Shown here: piece after piece, positions 7,251 to 13,874 of the stretch
Layout of the letters: the number at the start of each line of letters is the position of its first letter
How positions within the stretch are numbered: position 1 is the first letter of the stretch
DNA from: Candidatus Dormiibacter sp.
GTDB taxonomy: Bacteria > Chloroflexota > Dormibacteria > UBA8260
Direction: 5' to 3'
Length of the DNA: 35,247 nucleotides
Assembly: GCA_025450495.1 (NCBI GenBank)
Contig: JANWHI010000064.1
Location: 1 to 35,247, forward strand
The notes under the pieces: generated by a model
Seen by the model: only the letters and a program-made list of their open reading frames with translations
What the model was told of the DNA's origin: nothing
Database searches by the model: none
Translations under genes and position numbers: made by a program

Positions 7251-8515
7251 TGGCCAGCAACGGCAACGGCGCGGGCAACGGACGGCTGCGGATCGTGATC
7301 ACCGGGATGGGAGCGATCAGCCCGCTCGGCAACGACGTGGAATCGACGTGGAAGGCGTGTCGCTCCGGCACCAGCGGGGTGGCGGCGATCACGCAGTTCG
7401 ACGCATCGGCTCTGCCGACGCGCATCGCGGCCGAGGTCAAGGGGTTCGACCCGGGCGCCGTCCTGGGCGTCAAGGAGGCCCGGCGCAGCAGTCGCTGCAT
7501 GCAGCTCGCCCTGGTCGCCGCCCGCGAGGCGGTCAGCGACTCCGGCCTCGACATCCCCGCCATGGGGGATGGCGCCGGGGTGCTCGTCGCCTCCGGGGTC
7601 GGCGGTCTCGAGGTGATGGAGCGCGCCGCCCTGAACCTGCACCAACAGGGTGTGCGACGGGTGTCGCCGTTCACCGTGCCGTCGATGATCGCCGACATGC
7701 CTGCCGGCGTGATCGCCATCGAGCACGGCGCCAAGGGGCCCAACTTCGCGGTGGTCAGCGCCTGCGCGTCCGCGGCGCACGCCATCGGTGAGGCCGCCGA
7801 GTGGATCCGCCGCGGCGATGCCACCGCGGTGATCGCGGGCGGCACCGAGGCCTCGGTCTGCGCGCTCGGGGTCGGCTCGTTCAACGCCATGCAGGCGTTG
7901 TCGACACGCAATGACGAACCCCAGCGGGCATCGCGACCCTTCGACCGCGACCGCGACGGCTTCGTGATGGGCGAGGGGGCTGCAGTCGTCATCCTCGAAG
8001 AGCTCGAGGCGGCCCAGCGCCGCGGCGCGCGCATCTACGCTGAGGTGAGCGGCTACGGCGCCACCGCCGATGCATCGCACATCACCGCGCCCGAACCCAC
8101 CGGCGACGGCGCGCGGCGCTGCATCCTGCGCGCGCTCGACCGCGCCCACGCCCGGCCGGAGGACGTCGGCTACATCAACGCCCACGGCACCGGCACCCAG
8201 CTCAACGACTCGGCGGAGACCAAGGCCGTCAAGGCAGCCCTCGGCGAAGTGGCCGCGACCATCCCGATGTCGTCGACCAAGTCGATGCACGGCCACCTGC
8301 TCGGCGCCGCCGGCGCCCTCGAGGCGATCATCGCAGTTCTGGCTATTCGCGACCAGTACGTGCCGCCCACCATCAACCTCGAGGAGCCCGACCCCGAGTG
8401 CGACCTCGACTACGTGCCCAACGTCGGTCGCGAGCACCGCATCGACCTGGCCATCAGCACCTCGTTCGGCTTCGGCGGGCACAACGCCTGCCTCGCGTTC
8501 TCGCGCGTCGAGTAG
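7250..8515 (+). CDS. fabF: 3-oxoacyl-ACP synthase II
   Basis: 421 residues, the normal length. It condenses acyl-ACP with malonyl-ACP in type II fatty acid synthesis. The catalytic triad is intact: C172 in VVSACASAAH, H312 in NAHGTGTQ and H349 in MHGHLLGAAG, with the supporting K344. GTEASV and SFGFGGHN are also present. AAAGGA precedes the ATG, which shares one base with the fabI stop codon, so translation is probably coupled. FabF fits the family better than FabB because of the NAHGTGTQLND and GHLLGAAGALEA blocks. The gene ends convergently with the aminopeptidase gene, 26 bp away. Confidence 0.94.
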   Translation: MASNGNGAGNGRLRIVITGMGAISPLGNDVESTWKACRSGTSGVAAITQFDASALPTRIAAEVKGFDPGAVLGVKEARRSSRCMQLALVAAREAVSDSGLDIPAMGDGAGVLVASGVGGLEVMERAALNLHQQGVRRVSPFTVPSMIADMPAGVIAIEHGAKGPNFAVVSACASAAHAIGEAAEWIRRGDATAVIAGGTEASVCALGVGSFNAMQALSTRNDEPQRASRPFDRDRDGFVMGEGAAVVILEELEAAQRRGARIYAEVSGYGATADASHITAPEPTGDGARRCILRALDRAHARPEDVGYINAHGTGTQLNDSAETKAVKAALGEVAATIPMSSTKSMHGHLLGAAGALEAIIAVLAIRDQYVPPTINLEEPDPECDLDYVPNVGREHRIDLAISTSFGFGGHNACLAFSRVE

Positions 8516-8532
8516 CCAGCGGGTCGGTGGTG

Positions 8533-8553
8533 GCGGGGAACCTACGACCCCGC
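8533..8553. terminator. weak hairpin between convergent genes
   Basis: GCGGGG (8533-8538) pairs with CCCCGC (8548-8553) across a 9-nt loop. Outer bases CAGCGGGTC and GACCCCGCTG can extend it imperfectly. It sits between the fabF stop (8515) and the stop of the opposing gene (8542). There is no T-tract on either side, so intrinsic termination is uncertain. Confidence 0.35.
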
Positions 8554-10026
8554 TGACAGCCGTGCGATCCAAGCCTCGACTGCGTCAGGGTCGCGTGGCA
8601 GCGCATCAGATAGCACGCGATGGCCGGTCTCCGTCACCAGGACGTCGTCCTCGATGCGCACACCGATGCCCCGGTAGCGCTCGGGGACTGTGAGATCGTC
8701 CGGCTGGAAGTACAGGCCGGGCTCGACGGTGAGCACGTAGCCGGGTTTGAGCTCGCCGTGGTAGTGCTCGTCGCGCGCGTTGGCGCAGTCGTGTACGTCG
8801 AGGCCGAGCATGTGGCTGGTGCCGTGGATGGTCCAGCGGCGATGGAGCTGCTGGTCGCGCCGCACCGCGACCTCGGGCTCGACGTCGAGGATGCCGAGGC
8901 CGCGCAGGCCCTCGGCGAGCACGCGCATGGCGGCGCGGTGTGGCGCCATGAAGTCTGCGCCGGGCTTGACCTCCGCGATTGCCGCGGTCTGCGCGTCGAG
9001 CACGATCTGGTAGATCTCACGCTGCTCCTCGCTGTAGCGGCCTGACACCGGGATGGTGCGGGTGACGTCGGCGGTGTAGAGCTGGCGGCACTCCACGCCG
9101 GCGTCGAGGAGGAGCAGGTCGCCGTAGCCGACCTGGCCGTCGTTGCGCGTCCAGTGCAGGAAGGTGGCGTGCGCGCCCGACGCAGCGATTGTGTCGTAGC
9201 CGACGTCATTCCCCTCGAGGCGAGCGCGTGCGTTGAAGACGCCCTCGACGACGCGCTCACCGCTCTCGAGCACGTCGGGCAGCGATTTGACCACGTCCTC
9301 GAAGCCGCGGACGGTGGAGTCGATCGCCTGCTCCAGCATGGCCACCTCGAACGAGTCCTTGACCAGGCGCATCTCCGACAGCGCGGTGGCGAGGCCGTCG
9401 TCATCTGCGGCCTCTGGCAGCGCCACATCGATGCGGGGATCGATGTTGCGAACCGTCACCGTGTCCGCTCCGGCGAGGCGACCGAGATGGTCGTCGAGGT
9501 CGCGCAGCGGTGCGGTCGCGACGCCGAGGTGCGCGGTGGTCTCAGCGAGGCCCATGCGCGGGCCGGTCCAGAACTCGCCGTAGCGCGCGTCGGTGAAGAA
9601 GTCATGTGTGGAGCGATCGCTGCGCGGCTCTACGAACAGGGTGGTGCGGTGGCCGTCGCCGTCGGTCTCCATCACCAGCACGGCGTCCGGCTCCATGCCG
9701 CCGGACAGCCAGAAGAAGTCGGTTCCGGGGCGGAATCGATAGTCGGTGTCGTTGGAGCGCACCTTGAGCGGGCCGGTGGGGATGACCACGTTGCGGCCAC
9801 GGAACTGCTCTGACAGCGCCGCCCTCCGCGCGGCGAAGTTGTCGGCGGCGGGGTGACGCGGCACCTCGGCGGCGTCGCTCGGCGCCCAGCCCGACGACAT
9901 CAGCGTCATCAGCGCGCGCGGCACCGGGGGACGGTGCTGGCCGACCCAGATCCAGTTCTCGCTCTCGGGGTGCTCCGCGTCGACGTCAGGCGCGATCGCG
10001 CCGTCGCTGTTCGTGTCGCTGACCAT
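8542..10026 (-). CDS. pepP: Xaa-Pro aminopeptidase (M24B family)
   Basis: 494 residues. The N-terminal aminopeptidase-P domain includes NDTDYRFRPGTDFFWLSG, and the C-terminal pita-bread peptidase domain follows. All five metal ligands can be located: Asp in LLLDAG, Asp in TADVTRT, His in GTSHMLG, Glu in VEPGLY and Glu in VRIEDD. It removes an N-terminal residue that precedes proline, in the cytoplasm, using two Mn2+ or similar ions. The ATG at 10026 was chosen because TAGAGT ends seven bases upstream, the leaderless spacing seen elsewhere here, and it clears the divergent macrodomain gene. The first 55 residues before the usual domain start are acidic and have no assigned role. Confidence 0.93.
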   Translation of the reverse strand: MVSDTNSDGAIAPDVDAEHPESENWIWVGQHRPPVPRALMTLMSSGWAPSDAAEVPRHPAADNFAARRAALSEQFRGRNVVIPTGPLKVRSNDTDYRFRPGTDFFWLSGGMEPDAVLVMETDGDGHRTTLFVEPRSDRSTHDFFTDARYGEFWTGPRMGLAETTAHLGVATAPLRDLDDHLGRLAGADTVTVRNIDPRIDVALPEAADDDGLATALSEMRLVKDSFEVAMLEQAIDSTVRGFEDVVKSLPDVLESGERVVEGVFNARARLEGNDVGYDTIAASGAHATFLHWTRNDGQVGYGDLLLLDAGVECRQLYTADVTRTIPVSGRYSEEQREIYQIVLDAQTAAIAEVKPGADFMAPHRAAMRVLAEGLRGLGILDVEPEVAVRRDQQLHRRWTIHGTSHMLGLDVHDCANARDEHYHGELKPGYVLTVEPGLYFQPDDLTVPERYRGIGVRIEDDVLVTETGHRVLSDALPRDPDAVEAWIARLSAGS

Positions 10027-10033
10027 GTACGGC

Positions 10034-10039
10034 ACTCTA
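10034..10039 (-). promoter_or_regulatory. -10 element (TAGAGT) for pepP
   Basis: On the minus strand TAGAGT is followed by seven bases and the pepP ATG at 10026. It faces the macrodomain promoter 23 bp away. Confidence 0.5.
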
Positions 10040-10062
10040 CCCACCTGCGCCGGACGGGTGAC

Positions 10063-10068
10063 TAGCAT
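10063..10068 (+). promoter_or_regulatory. -10 element (TAGCAT) for the macrodomain gene
   Basis: TAGCAT is followed by seven bases and the GTG at 10076, with no ribosome-binding site between, consistent with a leaderless start. It decides that GTG over the GTG at 10058. Confidence 0.5.
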
Positions 10069-10075
10069 CGTCGGC

Positions 10076-10615
10076 GTGGGAGGACTGCGCGCCGTCCGTG
10101 CCGACATCACCACGGTCCACGCCGACGCCATGGTCAACGCCGCCAACAGCCACCTCGCCGGCGGCGGCGGAGTCGACGGCGCCATCCACCGCGCCGGTGG
10201 CCGGGAGATCATGGCCGAGCTGAGCGAGCGTTATGACGGCTGCCCCACCGGCTCAGCGGTGATCACGGGCGCCGGCCGGCTGCCGGCACGCCATCTCATC
10301 CACGCTGTCGGACCGCGCTGGCGCGATGGCGAGCACGGTGAGCGCGAGCAGCTGCGCTCGGCCTACGGGAGCGCCTTCGCGCTGGCGGCGGAGAACGGCG
10401 CCGCCACGGTGGTGTGCCCGTCGATCAGCACCGGGATCTACGGGTTTCCCATCGCCATCGCCGCGCCGATCGCCGTTGCGGAGGCACGCAGCGCGCTTGC
10501 GGTCGAGGGGACCTCACTGCGCGAGGTCACCTTCGCGCTCTTCAGCGACTCCGACCTCGCCGAGTTCGAGCGTGTCCTCACCCAGGCGAAGGAGGCAGTG
10601 CCGCCAGCCAGCTGA
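10076..10615 (+). CDS. macrodomain protein (ADP-ribose binding/hydrolase)
   Basis: 179 residues, essentially one macrodomain. Signature blocks are VNAANSHLAGGGGVDGAIH, the glycine-rich ADP-ribose loop STGIYGFP, and HAVGPRW. MacroD-type members remove ADP-ribose from acidic residues or hydrolyse O-acetyl-ADP-ribose; the VNAANS and GGGVDGAI motifs fit that class. The GTG start was chosen from the leaderless -10 spacing; a GTG six codons earlier is possible. No ADP-ribosyltransferase or sirtuin is adjacent. The divergent partner is an aminopeptidase, which gives no functional hint. Its 3' end overlaps the opposing UbiA gene by 38 bp. Confidence 0.9.
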   Translation: MGGLRAVRADITTVHADAMVNAANSHLAGGGGVDGAIHRAGGREIMAELSERYDGCPTGSAVITGAGRLPARHLIHAVGPRWRDGEHGEREQLRSAYGSAFALAAENGAATVVCPSISTGIYGFPIAIAAPIAVAEARSALAVEGTSLREVTFALFSDSDLAEFERVLTQAKEAVPPAS

Positions 10616-11456
10616 CCGTGGCCGCGGCGACGCAGATCGCCAGGATGGGGAAGGACAATCGTCGCGCCCGCGCGGGCAGCAGACCGACGCCGGCCCCGGC
10701 CGCGAGAACCGCTGCCGCAACCAAGCCGAGGCCGGTCTGCCCCAGCGGCGCGATGAGCACGAGGACGTACGCGCACGCAACCAGCATGGCGGCGCTGATC
10801 AACCAACACGAGGAGCGCACCCCGATGACGACCGGCAGGGTGCGCTCCCCGGCGAGCCGGTCGCCGTCGATGTCGACAACGCCGTTGGCGACCAGCAGGG
10901 CGGTGGCGAGCAGGCCGGCCAGCGGCACAGCCTCCACACCGCCGCGGAGCCGCCCCGTCATCACCATGGCCAGCAGCGGCACCGTGGTGAATCCCGCCCA
11001 CCACGCCAGCACGGCGAGGGGGGTGCGCTTCAGCGCCAGGTCGTACGAGACCCCGGCCGCCGCGCCGAGCAGGGCCACGAGCAGCACATTGGTGCCCAGC
11101 CAGGCGGCGGCGCCAAGCGCGACGGCCAGCAGGAGCACGCCGAGCACGGCGGCGTCGCGGCGCCGCACCAGCTTGCGGGCGATCGGCTTGAACGGCTTGC
11201 TGAGCCGGTCGCTGGTCGCATCGGCCCAGTCGTTGAGCGTGCCGATGGCGAGCTGCGACGGCAGCATGACCAGCACCAGGCCGACGGCGGTGCGTTCGCT
11301 GGGCAGCCGCGCCAGCAGCAGACCGGCGGCAGCCACGGTGACCGCGGTGACCAGCAGCGATGGGCCCGGGTGGGTCAGGAACAGCCAGGCCTTGACCCGG
11401 CCGCCGCGGGGGTGGCGTTCGTCGAGGAACCGCCAGAACGGGCCGGGCGGCTTCAC
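10578..11456 (-). CDS. UbiA-family prenyltransferase
   Basis: 292 residues, with about eight to nine membrane helices. Both Asp-rich Mg2+/diphosphate motifs are present: NDWADATSD (75-83) and DIDGDRLAGERTLPV (195-209). The family moves an isoprenyl chain from its diphosphate to an acceptor such as a quinone head group, haem or a lipid alcohol. The acceptor cannot be read from sequence. The GTG start overlaps the upstream gene's TGA as GTGA (11453-11456), so it is the last gene of a coupled three-gene unit. The neighbours are not menaquinone or haem O genes, so a specialised lipid or natural-product acceptor is possible (inference). Confidence 0.9.
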   Translation of the reverse strand: MKPPGPFWRFLDERHPRGGRVKAWLFLTHPGPSLLVTAVTVAAAGLLLARLPSERTAVGLVLVMLPSQLAIGTLNDWADATSDRLSKPFKPIARKLVRRRDAAVLGVLLLAVALGAAAWLGTNVLLVALLGAAAGVSYDLALKRTPLAVLAWWAGFTTVPLLAMVMTGRLRGGVEAVPLAGLLATALLVANGVVDIDGDRLAGERTLPVVIGVRSSCWLISAAMLVACAYVLVLIAPLGQTGLGLVAAAVLAAGAGVGLLPARARRLSFPILAICVAAATVSWLAALPPSPG

Positions 11457-13000
11457 GGCCTGGTGGGCAGCAGGGCCTCGCTGAAGTGCCCGCCGGCGGC
11501 GATCTCCTCGAGGAGGGCGCGGTCGGTCAGCCACTCCACGGGCGCGTGGTCGTCGGTGAGTGGGTCGCTGGTCGGCGCCACGGTCCGGAGCTGGCGCGCC
11601 ACCAGCGGGATCAGAGAGCGCAGCTCGGTCGGCAGGGTGGCGAGCCGGGCGGCCAGCGTGCTCGGGGATACCGCCCGGTCGAAGCCGAGCACCAGCTCGT
11701 TGAAGCTCATCGCCGGCCAGACGCGGACGTCGGGAAAGACGGTGGCCAGGGTGCCGCTCACCGCCTGGCCGAGCCGGTCGTCACCAGGGACCTTGGCCAT
11801 GTTGAACGCGATGGCGCCGCCGCCGGCGAGATGGGCGCGGGCGAGGTCGAAGAACTCGCGCGTCACCAGCCAGAATGGCACGTAGGCTTGGCGGTAGGCA
11901 TCGATGATGATCAGGTCGTAGCGCGAGGACGTCGTCTCCAGGAAGGCGCGGCCGTCGGCCTCGAAGACGTGCAGCCCGGCGACCGCACCCATGCCCATCA
12001 GCTGGCGTCCGATCTCCGTCACCGCCGGGTCGGGCTCGACCCCATCGACCTGAACGCCCGGGTACTCGTGGACGAGCGCGCGCGCCATGGTGCCCCCGGC
12101 GTTGCCGATGATCAGCGCGCGGCGCATGCGGTGGTCGAGCAGCGGCGGGAGGATCAGCGGCATGTCCCACTCACCCCCGGTGAGGACGGTGCCGGGACGG
12201 TAGACTGACTGATCGGCGAGCCCGTCGTCGAGGCGCAGCGCGGTGCGTCCGTCGCTCGCTGTGACGACCTGCACGTACTGGTACTGGGTCTCCTTCTCCA
12301 GGATGGCTCCGGCCACGGGTTTCACCGCACCCGGCGGGATCAGCATCAGCCCGGCCACCACGAACGCCACGACCGGCGCGCGCCGCGGCAACAGCGGCAC
12401 AGCGGCGAGGCTGACCAGCAGCGCGGCGCCGAGCAGGGTGCGCTGGGTGCCGATCGCAGGGATGAGCACGAGTGCGGGGACGAACGTGCCCACGATGGCA
12501 CCCAGGGTGGCAAGGGAGCTCAGGCGTCCGCTGACGCTGCCCGCGGTGCGCACGTCGCGCACAGCCAATCGCACCGCGAACGGCGACACCATGCCGAGCA
12601 TGGAGACGGGCACGCTGAACAGCAGCAGCGTGGCGAAGAAGGAGCCGGCGACGACGCCGATGCTGAGGGCGTTGAACCCCTGCAGCGCCAGTTGCAGGAA
12701 CGGTTGCGCGATGAACGGGAGGACGGTGATCGTCGCCGCGGCGACGAGCAGGATCCCCCCGAGCACGCGGGGACTGGGGTGGCGGTCGGCTACCCGGCCG
12801 CCGAGCCAGTAGCCGACGGACAGATACACCAGGATCAGGCCGATGACGTTGGCCCACACCACGGTGGTGTTGCCGAAGTACGGCGCCAGCAATCGCGATG
12901 CACAGATCTCCGTTGCCAGCGATCCCGCACCCGCCACGAACACCACGGTGGGCAGAGCGCGCGGTGGCCCGGTGGGCGCACCGGGCGCCTGATCGGTCAC
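11453..13000 (-). CDS. membrane-fused spermidine-synthase-like protein
   Basis: 515 residues. The first about 230 form seven or eight membrane segments. The rest is a spermidine-synthase/methyltransferase Rossmann domain, with RALIIGNAGGTMARAL, GVEPDPAV, FEADGRAFL and YDLIIIDAYRQAYVPF. True spermidine synthases have an Asp-containing DxxDP-type motif where this has DAYRQ, so polyamine formation is not assured. Proteins of this fused layout are common and mostly uncharacterised. The GTG at 13000 was chosen because it makes a GTGA overlap with the upstream stop; a GTG at 13015 is also in frame. It is the middle gene of the coupled unit with the epimerase and UbiA genes. Confidence 0.82.
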   Translation of the reverse strand: MTDQAPGAPTGPPRALPTVVFVAGAGSLATEICASRLLAPYFGNTTVVWANVIGLILVYLSVGYWLGGRVADRHPSPRVLGGILLVAAATITVLPFIAQPFLQLALQGFNALSIGVVAGSFFATLLLFSVPVSMLGMVSPFAVRLAVRDVRTAGSVSGRLSSLATLGAIVGTFVPALVLIPAIGTQRTLLGAALLVSLAAVPLLPRRAPVVAFVVAGLMLIPPGAVKPVAGAILEKETQYQYVQVVTASDGRTALRLDDGLADQSVYRPGTVLTGGEWDMPLILPPLLDHRMRRALIIGNAGGTMARALVHEYPGVQVDGVEPDPAVTEIGRQLMGMGAVAGLHVFEADGRAFLETTSSRYDLIIIDAYRQAYVPFWLVTREFFDLARAHLAGGGAIAFNMAKVPGDDRLGQAVSGTLATVFPDVRVWPAMSFNELVLGFDRAVSPSTLAARLATLPTELRSLIPLVARQLRTVAPTSDPLTDDHAPVEWLTDRALLEEIAAGGHFSEALLPTRP

Positions 13001-13794
13001 CGAGGCTGCTGCCACGCGCCGATGACCTGGTCCAGCCCGGCGCGGTGGTCGCGGTAGCGCGGTATGAACCCGGACAGGCGCGGCCTGGCGCGGCCATCGG
13101 CGGCGAGCTCGACCATCTGCTGGTGGGGTTCGCGCACCACGGCGCGCACCAGCTGCCTCGTGATGTTGGGGAGGTGCAGCGGACGACTGCGGCCGACGCG
13201 GCGCGCGAAGTGGTCCATGAAGTCAGCGAACGACGCCGGCACCTCGTCGGTGGCGTACACCACCTGACCGGCGGGCCGTGAGGTGGCGGCGAGCAGCAGC
13301 GCACGCGCCGCGTCGTCGGTGTGCACGAAGTACTGGAGGTTGTGGCGTGGCCCCGCCCAGTAGGGCCGGCCGAGTCGGAATGCCAGCCGGTAGGCACGCA
13401 GGTCTCGCGACTCGGGGCCATAGAGGTAGCCGAGCCGCACCACCACGGCGCGGCGGCCGCTGTCGATCACCAGCCGTTCAGCCTCGAGTGCGGCCTCGAC
13501 GATGGAGCGCAGCCAGTCGCCGACCCTGCCACCTGCTTCGGCGGGGCCAAGAAAAGCGTAGCTGGCGTGGACCACGAACCCGCAGCGGGTGCGCGCCGCC
13601 TCGGCCAGCGCGCGCCGTGTGGCGCCCACGATGTGGTCGGCAGCGTTGGGCTTCCATGCGTGCCCGTCGTGCAGCAACGTGTTCGGCGTCTGCAGCGCGA
13701 CGTTGACGAGGGTTCGACCGCGACCGCCGGCTCGGTGCTGTGACCATTCGCGCGCCACCGCCCGGCCGAGCTCGCTGCGCTGTCCGGTCAGCAC
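12997..13794 (-). CDS. NAD(P)-dependent epimerase/dehydratase-like protein
   Basis: 265 residues related to extended short-chain dehydrogenases: a short Gly motif (LTGQRSELG), a conserved N-A helix region, HASYAFLGP in the active-site Ser strand position, VVRLGYLYGP and FVHTDDAARALLLAA. The usual YxxxK pair is not obvious, and the stretch between the cofactor motif and the second half is about 30 residues shorter than usual, so the N-terminus may be deleted or mis-started. The frame continues upstream as VAGAACGGLATDLV without a normal start codon before a TAG. First gene of the coupled unit with the spermidine-synthase-like and UbiA genes. Catalytic activity is uncertain. Confidence 0.7.
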   Translation of the reverse strand: MLTGQRSELGRAVAREWSQHRAGGRGRTLVNVALQTPNTLLHDGHAWKPNAADHIVGATRRALAEAARTRCGFVVHASYAFLGPAEAGGRVGDWLRSIVEAALEAERLVIDSGRRAVVVRLGYLYGPESRDLRAYRLAFRLGRPYWAGPRHNLQYFVHTDDAARALLLAATSRPAGQVVYATDEVPASFADFMDHFARRVGRSRPLHLPNITRQLVRAVVREPHQQMVELAADGRARPRLSGFIPRYRDHRAGLDQVIGAWQQPR

Positions 13795-13874
13795 CAGGTC
13801 CGTGGCCAGCCCTCCGCAAGCGGCACCGGCTACCGCGGCGCCCGGGCCAGTCTACGTTCGGCCTGCGACGGTGG

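Noticed and set aside
7193..8572. 459-codon minus-strand frame opposite fabF
   Set aside because: It shadows a well-supported gene; the residue pattern is Asp/Gly/Arg/Val-rich without motifs.
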